DNA from: Streptomyces sp.
GTDB taxonomy: Bacteria > Actinomycetota > Actinomycetes > Streptomycetales > Streptomycetaceae
NCBI RefSeq assembly: GCF_019510245.1
Contig: NZ_JAEKKT010000221.1
Span: forward strand, 1-33,896
DNA: 33,896 nt
Direction: 5' to 3'
Under the pieces are notes generated by a model. It ran no database searches and had not been told where the DNA came from. It saw only the letters and a list, made by a program, of their open reading frames with translations. Below are positions 15,424 through 24,291 of this stretch, one piece after another. Position numbers and translations under genes: made by a program. Each line of letters starts with the position of its first letter. The stretch's first letter is position 1.

Positions 15424-17177
15424 CCGACGACCAGCACGGAGAGGGCGCGCCCGCGAGCGGTGGCGGCCGGTGGAATCCGCTGCCCCAGGGCGACTACGAC
15501 GACGGCGCGACCGCGTTCGTGAAGCTTCCCGAGGGCGGTATCGAGGCCCTGCTGTCCGCCGACAGCCCGCTCGCCGCACCCGGTCACGGCTATGTGCCGC
15601 CCCAGATAGCGGCGGCCCCCGGCACCGACACCTGGGGCGCGCCCGCCGACGGCACCCGGTGGCCCGACCCGAACACGGTCCCGCAGGAGCGGCCCGCCGA
15701 CGACCGGTTCACGTACAACCCGGCCGCGACGCAGCAGTGGACGTACGAGGAGCCGCCGCCCGCGCCCGGTCATGACGTGACCGGCCAGTGGTCGATCCCG
15801 GTCGCGAGCGGCGATACTCCGGACGAATCGGGCGAGTTCACCACATCCGCGCTCATGGAGCAGTGGGGCGGCACGCCGCCGGCGACCCTGCCCGGCGGTG
15901 CGGCCGCCCCGTGGGCGCCCCAGACCCAGGCCTGGGAACACCCCGCGGAGGCCCCTGGACCGCCCGCTGGGCCCCCCGCGGCCCACGGGGACACCCGGGA
16001 CCCAGGACCCGCCCCCCGGCCCGCCGGTGCGCCGTCTGCGGCCGACGCGTCGACGAGGGGTGAAGGGGGTGAAAGGGGCGAACGGGACGAAGCCTCAGAG
16101 ATCGGCGAACCGTACACGGTCGGCCGACCGTCCGGCAGCGACGAACTGCGCGCGGCCGGCGCGGCGCCCGGCACCGGTGGACCGGCCGCGTTCGACGGCC
16201 CGGCCGACGCCGGCGCGCCCCACGACGCTCCCGGCTCCCGCCCCGCCCACGACCCGCAGGCCGCCGACGGCGAGTCCGCCCCACAGGGGCCACCGGCACC
16301 CGACGACGACAGCGCCACCGGCGAAGCCGAGGCGGTCGACGACCACCCCCTCGCCTCCTACGTCCTGCGCGTCAACGGCGCCGACCGCCCCGTCACCGAC
16401 GCCTGGATCGGCGAGTCCCTCCTGTACGTCCTGCGTGAACGCCTCGGCCTCGCCGGCGCCAAGGACGGCTGCTCGCAGGGCGAATGCGGCGCCTGCAACG
16501 TCCAGGTCGACGGCCGCCTGGTCGCCTCCTGCCTGGTGCCCGCGGTGACCGCGGCCGGCAGCGAGGTCCGCACGGTCGAGGGCCTGGCCCAGGACGGCCG
16601 CCCCTCCGACGTGCAACGCGCCCTGGCCCGCTGCGGAGCCGTCCAGTGCGGCTTCTGCGTCCCCGGCATGGCGATGACCGTCCACGACCTGCTGGAAGGC
16701 AACCCGGCCCCCACCGAGCTGGAGAGCCGCCAGGCGCTGTGCGGCAACCTCTGCCGCTGCTCCGGCTACCGGGGCGTCCTGGACGCCGTCAAGGAGGTCG
16801 TCGCCGAACGCGAGGCACACGCCGCCGCCGACGCTGAGACGGACGGCGACGAGGCCCGTATTCCACATCAGGCGGGACCGGGCGCCGGCGGCGTCAACGC
16901 GTCGGCGTTCGAGTCCCCGCGCACCTTCGGGGCGGGAATCCGGATCCCGCACGAGCAGGCGTACGACCAGTCGTACGGTGGCAACCAGTCGTTCGGCGAC
17001 CAGTCGTACGGCGGGAACCAGTCGTTCGGCGGCGACCAGTCGTACGGCGGGAACCAGTCGTTCGGCGGCGACCAGTCGTACGGCGGGAACCAGACCTTCG
17101 GCGGCGACCAGTCGTTCGACGATCAGAGCCAGAGCTACGACGACCAGCCCTACGGTCCGGACGGAGGCCAGGCGTGA
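15420..17177 (+). CDS. Molybdenum hydroxylase [2Fe-2S] (small) subunit with long disordered extensions
   Basis: Only about residues 315-470 of 585 form the usual two-cluster iron-sulfur subunit. Cluster one has C351-SQGE-C356-GA-C359 and C371; cluster two has QCGFCVPGM and NLCRCSGYRG. Ordinary small subunits are about 160-200 residues. The first ~310 residues are rich in Pro, Gly, Ala, Glu and Asp with no recognisable fold. The tail (about 516-580) repeats DQSYGGNQSFGG. Both extensions look intrinsically disordered, and the tail resembles prion-like low-complexity sequence. GTG 15420 and the stop both sit in four-base GTGA overlaps with the flanking genes. The domain call is firm. The role of the extensions is unknown; partner docking, membrane tethering or condensate formation are guesses. 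Confidence 0.88.
   Translation: MTDDQHGEGAPASGGGRWNPLPQGDYDDGATAFVKLPEGGIEALLSADSPLAAPGHGYVPPQIAAAPGTDTWGAPADGTRWPDPNTVPQERPADDRFTYNPAATQQWTYEEPPPAPGHDVTGQWSIPVASGDTPDESGEFTTSALMEQWGGTPPATLPGGAAAPWAPQTQAWEHPAEAPGPPAGPPAAHGDTRDPGPAPRPAGAPSAADASTRGEGGERGERDEASEIGEPYTVGRPSGSDELRAAGAAPGTGGPAAFDGPADAGAPHDAPGSRPAHDPQAADGESAPQGPPAPDDDSATGEAEAVDDHPLASYVLRVNGADRPVTDAWIGESLLYVLRERLGLAGAKDGCSQGECGACNVQVDGRLVASCLVPAVTAAGSEVRTVEGLAQDGRPSDVQRALARCGAVQCGFCVPGMAMTVHDLLEGNPAPTELESRQALCGNLCRCSGYRGVLDAVKEVVAEREAHAAADAETDGDEARIPHQAGPGAGGVNASAFESPRTFGAGIRIPHEQAYDQSYGGNQSFGDQSYGGNQSFGGDQSYGGNQSFGGDQSYGGNQTFGGDQSFDDQSQSYDDQPYGPDGGQA
16965..17105 (+). repeat. In-frame 36-bp tandem repeats encoding DQSYGGNQSFGG
   Basis: Four units: the first is 33 bp (one Gly codon short), then three of 36 bp, the last with Thr for Ser. 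A degenerate continuation DQSFDDQSQSYDDQPYG runs to about 17157. Codon-level identity between units is very high, so copy number probably varies among strains. Confidence 0.92.
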
Positions 17178-19486
17178 CCAACGAGACCGTCGCCACGACC
17201 ACCGCCGCGGAGACCCCCGTCCCCGCCGCCGAACCGCTGCCGCACGGCCTCGGCGTGTCGCTGCCGGCCGCCGACGCGGGCGCGAAGACCGAGGGCACCT
17301 TCCCGTACGCGGCCGACCTGTGGGCCGAGGGCCTGCTGTGGGCGGCCGTGCTGCGCTCCCCGCACCCGCACGCGCGCATCGTCTCGATCGACGCCAGCCA
17401 CGCGCGCGAGATGCCCGGCGTACGGGCCGTCGTCACCCACGAGGACGTCCCCGGCACCCCGCGCCACGGCCGGGGCACCCCGGACCGCCCGGTCTTCGCC
17501 TCCGAGGTCGTACGGCACCACGGCGAGCCCATCGCGGCCGTCGCCGCCGACCACCCGGACACCGCCCGCATGGCCGCCGCCGCCGTCATCGTCGAGTACG
17601 AGGTGCTCGATCCGGTCATCGACCCCGAGCAGGCGTTCGAGGCAGAGCCGCTGCACCCCGACGGCAACCTGATCCGGCACATCCCGCTCCAGCACGGCGA
17701 CCCCGACGCCGCCGGCGAGATCGTGGTCGAGGGCCAGTACCGCATCGGCCGCGCCGACCCCGCCCCGATCGGCGCCGAGGCCGGACTCGCCGTGCCCCGC
17801 CCCGACGGCGGCGTCGAGCTGTACCTGGCCTCCACCGACCCGCACACCGACCGCAACACGGCCGCCGCCTGCTATGGCCTGTCCCTCGAACAGGTGAAGA
17901 TCGTCGTCACCGGCGTGCCGGGCGCGACCGCCGACCGCGAGGACCAGGGTTTCCAGCTCCCGCTCGGCCTGCTCGCCCTGAAGACCGGCTGCCCGGTCAA
18001 GCTCACGGCGACCCGCGAGGAGTCCTTCCTCGGCCACGCGCACCGCCACCCCACCCTCCTGCGCTACCGGCACCACGCCGACGCCGAGGGCAAGCTGGTC
18101 AAGGTCGAGGCGCAGATCCTGCTCGACGCGGGCGCCTACGCCGACACCTCCGCCGAGTCCCTGGCCGCCGCCGTCTCCTTCGCCTGCGGCCCCTACGTCG
18201 TCCCGAACGCCTTCATCGAGGGCTGGGCCGTCCGCACCAACAACCCGCCCTCGGGACACGTCCGCGGCGAGGGCGCCATGCAGGTCTGCGCCGCCTACGA
18301 GGCGCAGATGGACAAGCTGGCGAAGAAGCTCGGCCTCGACCCGGCCGAGATCCGCCTGCGCAACGCGCTCGCCACCGGCGACCTCCTGCCCATCGGCCAG
18401 ACGGTGACCTGCCCGGCCCCGGTGGCCGAACTCCTCCAGGCGGTACGGGACTTCCCGCTCCCGCAGCTCCCCAAGGACGCGCCCGAGGACGAGTGGCTGC
18501 TGCCCGGCGGCCCCGAGGGCGCGGGCGAGCCGGGCGCGGTGCGCCGCGGCGTCGGCTACGGACTCGGCATGGTGCACATGCTCGGCGCGGAGGGCGCCGA
18601 CGAGGTCTCGACGGCCACCGTCAAGGTCCACGACGGCGTCGCGACCGTGCTCTGCGCCGCCGTGGAGACCGGACAGGGCTTCACCACGCTGGCCCGCCAG
18701 ATCGTCCAGGAGACACTCGGTGTCGACGAGGTCCACGTGGCACCCGTCGACACGGACCAGCCCCCGGCCGGCCCCGGCTGCCGCGGCCGCCACACCTGGG
18801 TCTCCGGCGGCGCCGTGGAACGCGCGGCCAAGATGGTCCGCACCCAGCTCCTCCAGCCCCTCGCCCACAAGTTCGGCATGTCCACCGAGCTGCTCCAGAT
18901 CACCGACGGCAAGATCACGTCGTACGACGGCGTCCTGTCGACCACCGTCACCGAGGCGCTGGACGGCAAGGAGCTGTGGGCCACCGCGCAGTGCCGCCCG
19001 CACCCGACCGAGCCGCTGAACGGCGACGGCCAGGGCGACGCCTTCGTCGGCCTCGCCTTCTGCGCGATCCGCGCGGTCGTCGACGTCGACATCGAGCTGG
19101 GCTCGGTACGGGTGGTGGAGCTGGCCGTCGCCCAGGACGTCGGCCGGATCCTCAACCCGGCGCAGCTCAACGCCCGTATCGAGGCCGGTGTCACGCAGGG
19201 CGTGGGCATCGCCCTGACGGAGAACCTGCGCACCCCGCGCGGCCTGATCCGCCACCCCGACCTCACCGGCTACGCCCTGCCGACCGCCCTCGACGCACCC
19301 GACATCCGGATCGTCAAGCTCGTCGAGGAGCGCGACGTGGTCGCCCCCTTCGGCGCCAAGTCGGTCAGCGCGGTACCGGTGGTGACGTCCCCGGCCGCCA
19401 TCGCCTCCGCCGTCCGCGCAGCCACCGGCCGCCCGGTCAACCGCCTCCCCATCCGCCCGCAGGCGGCGGTGGTCACGGGCCAGTGA
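17174..19486 (+). CDS. Molybdenum hydroxylase large subunit (molybdopterin-binding, XDH/CoxL type) lacking the catalytic Glu
   Basis: The 770-residue protein has the N-terminal aldehyde oxidase/xanthine dehydrogenase a/b hammerhead (about 35-150: TEGTFPYAADLWAEGLLWAAVLRSPHPHARI). Two molybdopterin-binding domains follow: DREDQGFQLPLGLLALKTGCPVKL, GHVRGEGAMQ, ETGQGFTTLARQIVQETLG, and the C-terminal AVAQDVGRILNP. In characterised members the C-terminal motif GAKGVGEP supplies the active-site glutamate; here the matching segment reads GAKSVSAV, with Ala in that position. Substrate cannot be named, and hydroxylation may be lost or altered. GTG 17174 overlaps the small-subunit stop (GTGA), and its own stop overlaps the next gene the same way. 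Subunit order medium-small-large matches CO-dehydrogenase/XDH operons. Confidence 0.88.
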   Translation: MTNETVATTTAAETPVPAAEPLPHGLGVSLPAADAGAKTEGTFPYAADLWAEGLLWAAVLRSPHPHARIVSIDASHAREMPGVRAVVTHEDVPGTPRHGRGTPDRPVFASEVVRHHGEPIAAVAADHPDTARMAAAAVIVEYEVLDPVIDPEQAFEAEPLHPDGNLIRHIPLQHGDPDAAGEIVVEGQYRIGRADPAPIGAEAGLAVPRPDGGVELYLASTDPHTDRNTAAACYGLSLEQVKIVVTGVPGATADREDQGFQLPLGLLALKTGCPVKLTATREESFLGHAHRHPTLLRYRHHADAEGKLVKVEAQILLDAGAYADTSAESLAAAVSFACGPYVVPNAFIEGWAVRTNNPPSGHVRGEGAMQVCAAYEAQMDKLAKKLGLDPAEIRLRNALATGDLLPIGQTVTCPAPVAELLQAVRDFPLPQLPKDAPEDEWLLPGGPEGAGEPGAVRRGVGYGLGMVHMLGAEGADEVSTATVKVHDGVATVLCAAVETGQGFTTLARQIVQETLGVDEVHVAPVDTDQPPAGPGCRGRHTWVSGGAVERAAKMVRTQLLQPLAHKFGMSTELLQITDGKITSYDGVLSTTVTEALDGKELWATAQCRPHPTEPLNGDGQGDAFVGLAFCAIRAVVDVDIELGSVRVVELAVAQDVGRILNPAQLNARIEAGVTQGVGIALTENLRTPRGLIRHPDLTGYALPTALDAPDIRIVKLVEERDVVAPFGAKSVSAVPVVTSPAAIASAVRAATGRPVNRLPIRPQAAVVTGQ

Positions 19487-20019
19487 GCCTGTCCGGGGTC
19501 GTGGTCATCGCGGGAGTGATGGCCTCGGGCAAGTCGACCGTCGCCCAGGCGCTCGCCGAGCGGCTGCCCCGGGCCGCCCACGTCCGCGGCGACCTCTTCC
19601 GCCGCATGATCGTCTCGGGGCGCCAGGACTGCACACCCGACGCCACCGCCGAGGCCACCGCCCAACTCCACCTCCGCTACCGCCTGTCGGCCGCCACGGC
19701 AGACGCCTATGCCGAGGCGGGCTTCACGGCGATCGTCCAGGACGTGCTGCTGGGCCCGGAGTTGGCGTCGTACGTCGAGCGGATCCGCACCCGCCCCCTG
19801 CACGTCGTCGTCCTCGCCCCCAGCCCCGAGGCGGTGGCGGAGCGGGAGGCCGGGCGGTCGAAGAGCGGGTACGGGCCCGCCTGGACGATCGCCGATCTGG
19901 ACGCGGAACTCCGCCTGCGCACCCAGCCGTTGGGACTGTGGCTGGACACGTCGGCGCTCACCGTGGAACAGACGGTGCAGGCGATTCTCGCGGGGACGGA
20001 ACGGTCGAGGGTCGTCTGA
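19483..20019 (+). CDS. P-loop kinase-like / AAA nucleotide-binding protein
   Basis: The 178-residue protein has a Walker A GVMASGKST (about residues 11-19), HVRGDLFRRM, a central VLAPSPEAVAEREAGRSKSGYG lid-like segment and a C-terminal LGLWLDTSALTVEQTV, as in small-molecule kinases of the chloramphenicol-phosphotransferase/AAA_33 group. The substrate is unknown. GTG 19483 overlaps the large-subunit stop (GTGA), so it is translated with the hydroxylase and may act on its product or cofactor. That link is inferred only from coupling. Confidence 0.82.
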   Translation: MSLSGVVVIAGVMASGKSTVAQALAERLPRAAHVRGDLFRRMIVSGRQDCTPDATAEATAQLHLRYRLSAATADAYAEAGFTAIVQDVLLGPELASYVERIRTRPLHVVVLAPSPEAVAEREAGRSKSGYGPAWTIADLDAELRLRTQPLGLWLDTSALTVEQTVQAILAGTERSRVV

Positions 20020-20164
20020 CGTCTCTTCTGCGGGGCGTTGTCAGTGCCGCGGCGTAGTGTTCTGGTCAGTGGGGGACACCCGTCCGACGGACTCTCCACC
20101 GGACTTTCCCTCAGACTTCTCATACGACGTGAGTTTTTTGAACTATCTGATCGCGGGGGCGGCG

Positions 20165-21334
20165 ATGAGCACGACCAGCACGACCGGCAGCGGGGCGACG
20201 GCGATCACGCTGACCGAGGCCGAACTGGACCGGTACATCACGCACGAACCCACCCGGAGCCGGCTCACCGGCCCCGGACTGCCCGACAGCGGCGGCCTGC
20301 TGACGTTCGAACCGCTGCGCACGGTCGGCCTGCGCACCCTGGCGGACGTCACGGACGGCCCGGCCCGGCTCGCGGAGGAGCTCCGGGACCGCCTGGTGAT
20401 CGGCGAGCTGCTGGCCCCGGCCGGCCTGGACACCGAGTCGATCCTCCTCGACGGCGGCACCGGCGAGATCAGCACGGCCTACCTGATCGACCCCACCGAC
20501 CCGCGCCCGCTGGCCCCCTCGCTGGAGACCCTGCTGCGCTTCGCCGCGGTCACCGAGGAACTGACGGGCCTGCGCGGCCGTTTCGCCTCCCTCGCCGGGA
20601 CGCACGGCACGAAGGCGGCGACCGAGGCCTCCCGCAGGCTCCTGGAGCTCTTCGAGGAGGGCACGGCCGGCCGCGTCCCGCCGTACTGGAAGGCGACGGC
20701 CCTGATCCGCCCCCTCAGCCTCGTCGCTGGCCCCGGCACGGACTCCGGGCTGGCCGTCGACCTGCCGGCCCGGCTCCTGGACCAGGAGTTCGGGCAGGGC
20801 CGGGTGGCCCGCTTCGAGGAGGTCGACTTCCCGCCCACGCTCACCCACGAGCCGACCCGCCGCTTCCTGCGCGAGAGCGGTCTCCCGGAGGACGCGGTCG
20901 TCTTCCACCTCGACCCGGACGCCCCGCTCCCCACCCTCTGGGAGTACTTCACCGACATCCACACCGGCGGCTTCTCCGCGGACGACCTCCCGGCCCACGC
21001 CGACCGGCTCATACGCCTCGGCTACCTGGTCGAGGACAACAGCCTCGTCGTGGACGGCTCCACGGGCGCGATCCTCAACTTCTCCGAGCCCGAGGCGGCC
21101 CTCTACCCCCTCAACACGGACATCTCCACGCTCGCGTACACCCTCTGGCTCCTGCACCACGAGCGCACCATCGACGAGCACCTGGGCCACGAACTCACCA
21201 CCGAGGCCTACGACCAGCTCGCCGCGACCATGCTGCACACCCTTGCGACCATCGACCCCACCCCGGTCACGACGGACGCCGACTGGCACTACTGGACGGA
21301 GCTGTTCCAGGACGAGGCCGGCGGGGTGCTGTAG
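20165..21334 (+). CDS. Twin SUKH-4-like protein (putative immunity-family protein)
   Basis: The 389-residue protein contains two copies of a similar domain. The first (about 10-180) starts LTEAELDRYITHEPTRSRLTGPGLPDSGG; the second (about 215-385) starts FPPTLTHEPTRRFLRESGLPEDAVVF. Both then follow the SUKH-4 pattern of a leading strand, L-x-GxL-x-ED and a D/GSTGAI/EI segment (DGGTGEISTAYLID; DGSTGAILNFSEPE). SUKH-4 proteins are predicted immunity proteins of contact-dependent toxins, though many Streptomyces paralogues have no toxin nearby, as here. ATG 20165 has GGGGG upstream; an in-frame GTG at 20129 is less likely. The gene converges on the two-component operon. Confidence 0.75.
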   Translation: MSTTSTTGSGATAITLTEAELDRYITHEPTRSRLTGPGLPDSGGLLTFEPLRTVGLRTLADVTDGPARLAEELRDRLVIGELLAPAGLDTESILLDGGTGEISTAYLIDPTDPRPLAPSLETLLRFAAVTEELTGLRGRFASLAGTHGTKAATEASRRLLELFEEGTAGRVPPYWKATALIRPLSLVAGPGTDSGLAVDLPARLLDQEFGQGRVARFEEVDFPPTLTHEPTRRFLRESGLPEDAVVFHLDPDAPLPTLWEYFTDIHTGGFSADDLPAHADRLIRLGYLVEDNSLVVDGSTGAILNFSEPEAALYPLNTDISTLAYTLWLLHHERTIDEHLGHELTTEAYDQLAATMLHTLATIDPTPVTTDADWHYWTELFQDEAGGVL

Positions 21335-21374
21335 CGGGGCCGGGCGGCTTGGGGGCCGGGGCGGCGGCGGCCGG

Positions 21375-22070
21375 TCAGGTCACCAGGCCCTGGCGGTAGG
21401 CGTAGACGACGGCCTGGACACGGTCGCGCAGGCCCAGTTTGGTGAGGATGCGGGAGACGAAGGTCTTGACGGTCTCCGGGCTGATCACGAGGGCCGCGGC
21501 GATCTCGCCGTTGGAGAGGCCGTCCGCGATCAGGCGCAGCACCTCCAGCTCGCGCGGGGTCAGCGGGACGTCGTTCGGGGAGCCGCCGTCGGCGGGGCGG
21601 ATCCGGGCGGCGTAGCGGCCCACGAGCTGCCGGGTCACCTCGGGGTCCAGCAGGGCCGCGCCCGTGGCCACGGTCCGGATGCCGTGCAGCAGCCGGTCCG
21701 GCGGCGCGTCCTTGAGCAGGAAGCCGCTGGCGCCGGCGCGCAGGGTTTCGTAGACGTACTCGTCCAGGTTGAACGTCGTCACCACGAGCACCTTCACCGG
21801 ATGCGGCACCCCGGCACCGGCGAGCAGCCGGGTGGCCTCGATCCCGTCGAGGACCGGCATCCGGACGTCCATCACGACGACGTCCGGGCGCAGCCGGCCG
21901 GCGAGGTCGACCGCGGCCTGCCCGTCCCCGCACTCGCCCACCACCTCCAGGTCTGGCTGGGCGTCGATGATCGTCGCGAGCCCGGTGCGGACCAGTACCT
22001 GGTCGTCGCAGACCAGGACCCGGATCGGCGCCTCGCCACCACCGCCGCCGACGGCGGTCCCCCCGCTCAC
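21375..22070 (-). CDS. NarL/FixJ-family response regulator
   Basis: The 231-residue regulator has a receiver domain (about 15-130) with acidic VCDDQ, the phospho-acceptor Asp68 in VVVMDVRMPVLDG, VVTTFN with the conserved Thr, and the Lys in FLLKDAPPD. A LuxR-type helix-turn-helix (about 165-225) follows: LTPRELEVLRLIADGLSNGEIAAALVISPETVKTFVSRILTKLG. It starts at GTG 22070, overlapping the kinase stop by four bases. It acts with that kinase. The usual target of such pairs with a CPBP gene is unknown to me. Confidence 0.93.
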   Translation of the reverse strand: MSGGTAVGGGGGEAPIRVLVCDDQVLVRTGLATIIDAQPDLEVVGECGDGQAAVDLAGRLRPDVVVMDVRMPVLDGIEATRLLAGAGVPHPVKVLVVTTFNLDEYVYETLRAGASGFLLKDAPPDRLLHGIRTVATGAALLDPEVTRQLVGRYAARIRPADGGSPNDVPLTPRELEVLRLIADGLSNGEIAAALVISPETVKTFVSRILTKLGLRDRVQAVVYAYRQGLVT

Positions 22071-23233
22071 GCCGGGCTCCCCGCGGGTATCCGGGCCCGG
22101 ACGACGAAGCGGCCGTCGTCCGCACGCCCCGCGCTGAACTCGCCGCCCAGCACGGCCACCCGTTCCCGGAGACCCGCCAGGCCCCGCCCGCTGCCGCCCG
22201 GGGACGCCGTGGCCGGGCCGGACCCGTCCGTGCCGACCTCCACCGTGATCTCCTTCCCGCCATGCCGCACCCGGACCGAAGTACGGCTGCCGTGGGCGTA
22301 CTTGAGGGCATTGGTCAGGGCCTCCTGCACCACCCGGTAGGCCACCAGGTCGGCGCTGCCCGCCGACGGGGCCGGCGTGCCCTCCTCGGTGAACTCCACC
22401 GGCTGCCCGGCCCGGCGCGTCTGCTCCACGAGCGTGAGCAGCCGGCCGGCGGGCGGCGTCCTGCCGCCACCGGTGTCGGTGCCGTGGTCGGGATTGAGCA
22501 GGTCGAGCAGATGACGCAGGTCGGAGATGGCCCGCCGACCGGTGTCGGTGACGGCGGTCAGCGTCTGGTCGAGGCGGTCCGGCGCCGCGGTCAGATACCG
22601 CGCCGCCTCCGCCTGCACGACCATCGCCGTCACATGGTGGGTCACCACGTCGTGCAACTCGCGGGCGATACGGGTGCGTTCGGCGGTGCGGGTGTCCTCG
22701 GCGACGCGCCGCCGCCGTTCCGCCTCCGCCGCCCGGGTGGAGCGCAGCCACGCCCCGATGCCCCAGGCGAGGACCAGCGCCAGGTAGAACGTCACGAACC
22801 CGCTCGCCGTCTCGCCCCCCGACCCCAGCCGGTACAGCGCGACCGCCAACGGCACGTAGGCCGCGGAGCCCACCAGGGCGGTGGCCCGGCGGTGCCGTTC
22901 CAGATGGGCGCCGGTGCTGATCAGGGCGAGCGGCAGTGCGCTGCCCGCGACCGAGTGGTAGCCGCGCAGCTGGTCGACGGCGAAGCCGAGGCAGACCAGC
23001 GCCAGGGAGATCGCCGGCCACCGCCGGCGCCCGGCGAGCGGCAGGCACTCCAGGCCGAGCACCGCGATCGTCAGCGCGTCGAAGGGGCGGGTCGGCACGT
23101 CTCCGACCTGGGTCCCCTTGCCGTACAGCGGCGGCAGGAACGACCCGGCCAGGAGCAGCAGCCCGAGCGGCAGATCACGGACCGTGACGTCGAGCCGGCG
23201 CCACCAGCCGGGCGCCCGACGGGGACTGATCAC
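22067..23233 (-). CDS. Membrane sensor histidine kinase (HisKA_3, NarL partner)
   Basis: The 388-residue kinase has an N-terminal region with about five membrane helices (roughly residues 20-165) and little extracytoplasmic sequence, so it may sense a membrane or lipid-soluble signal. The dimerisation box ERTRIARELHDVVTHHVTAMVV carries phospho-acceptor His194. The ATPase domain includes VVQEALTNALKYAHG (N box) and GGSGRGLAGLRERVAVLGG (G box). GTG 23233 overlaps the upstream CPBP stop by four bases, and its stop overlaps the regulator start likewise. The three genes are one translationally coupled operon. Confidence 0.9.
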   Translation of the reverse strand: MISPRRAPGWWRRLDVTVRDLPLGLLLLAGSFLPPLYGKGTQVGDVPTRPFDALTIAVLGLECLPLAGRRRWPAISLALVCLGFAVDQLRGYHSVAGSALPLALISTGAHLERHRRATALVGSAAYVPLAVALYRLGSGGETASGFVTFYLALVLAWGIGAWLRSTRAAEAERRRRVAEDTRTAERTRIARELHDVVTHHVTAMVVQAEAARYLTAAPDRLDQTLTAVTDTGRRAISDLRHLLDLLNPDHGTDTGGGRTPPAGRLLTLVEQTRRAGQPVEFTEEGTPAPSAGSADLVAYRVVQEALTNALKYAHGSRTSVRVRHGGKEITVEVGTDGSGPATASPGGSGRGLAGLRERVAVLGGEFSAGRADDGRFVVRARIPAGSPA

Positions 23234-24069
23234 CGGGGCAGTGTAGCGACGGCACCGGCCGGGACGTCCCGGCGCCGACGCGGCATCAGATGCCCCCGCC
23301 GCCCGGCGAGCCAGAGGAACGCGGCCGTCACCAGCAGCCCGAGCAGTACCGAGTACAGGCTCGCCTCCGGCCCGAACTGCCCGCCGGTGACGAGCCGCGA
23401 CCCCGAGGTGGTGGCGTCCAGCAGGCCCTTCTGCGCTCCGCCGCTGCCGGAGACCTCGGTGCCGAAGATGCCGGACTCGGCGAAGTTCCAGCCGAAGTGC
23501 AGGCCGATCGGCAGCCAGAGGGTGCGGGTGGCGGCGTACGCGGCGCCGAGCATGCCGCCGGCCTCGATCGCGATCGCCAGGGCGCCCCACACGGTCGCGT
23601 CCTTGTTGAGCAGATGCATCATCCCGAACAGCACCCCGGTGGACACCAGCGCGATCCAGGTGCCGGTGCGCTCCTCGACGATCCTGAACAGCACGCCCCT
23701 GAAGAGCAGTTCCTCGGTCACCGCGGCGGCGGCCATGTACCCGACCACCCCCACCGCACCCGTCACCGACCCCGCGCCGTGGACCGTGTAGTCCCCGAGG
23801 AAGGCGATGTTCCCGATGACGCACGCGAAGGTCGCCACGCCTATGAGCGCCCCGCGCCCGAACGCCGCCCGGGCCCCCTCCCGCCCCACCTCGACGCTCG
23901 GCCGGTGCTCGGTCCGCCGTACCACCCACCCGTAGACGAGCACCGCGACCACGGCGGTGAGCAGGCCGAGGACCAGGGTGAGGAACCAGTTTCCCTGCAC
24001 CGCCGCGACACCCTGCCCCCCGACGAAGGCGACCGCCGCGACCGCCAGGAGCTGCCAGACCAGCCTCAT
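23230..24069 (-). CDS. CPBP family intramembrane metalloprotease
   Basis: The 279-residue protein has about seven or eight membrane helices. The CPBP (Abi/Rce1-like) motifs are present: EELLFRGVLFR, FGMMHLLNKD and a final LHFGWNFAESGIFG. The glutamates and histidines there would bind the catalytic zinc. Family members cleave prenylated or membrane peptides or confer bacteriocin self-immunity; here the coupling to a membrane kinase suggests signal processing. The ATG at 24069 has AGGGAG upstream; longer starts run into unrelated sequence. Confidence 0.88.
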   Translation of the reverse strand: MRLVWQLLAVAAVAFVGGQGVAAVQGNWFLTLVLGLLTAVVAVLVYGWVVRRTEHRPSVEVGREGARAAFGRGALIGVATFACVIGNIAFLGDYTVHGAGSVTGAVGVVGYMAAAAVTEELLFRGVLFRIVEERTGTWIALVSTGVLFGMMHLLNKDATVWGALAIAIEAGGMLGAAYAATRTLWLPIGLHFGWNFAESGIFGTEVSGSGGAQKGLLDATTSGSRLVTGGQFGPEASLYSVLLGLLVTAAFLWLAGRRGHLMPRRRRDVPAGAVATLPR

Positions 24070-24291
24070 GATGACTCCCTCACAGGATCCGCGGCCGGGC
24101 GCCGCGACTGGCCCGAACGCTACGGATCGGCCGCCCCGCAATCGTCACCGCTCAGTGGACACCTGCCGGTAGCTCGCACGGGGGACAACCCCGAACCGGT
24201 GGCCACCCCTGTCACGCACCGTCACCGCCGGGGATGCGGGGCCGCACGCCGCCCCCTAACGTCGCAGGTGAGGACCAGCCAAGGAGCGGAC

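Noticed and set aside
20165..21334. Toxin-immunity locus with a neighbouring toxin
   Set aside because: No polymorphic toxin, secretion or nuclease domain is encoded on either side.
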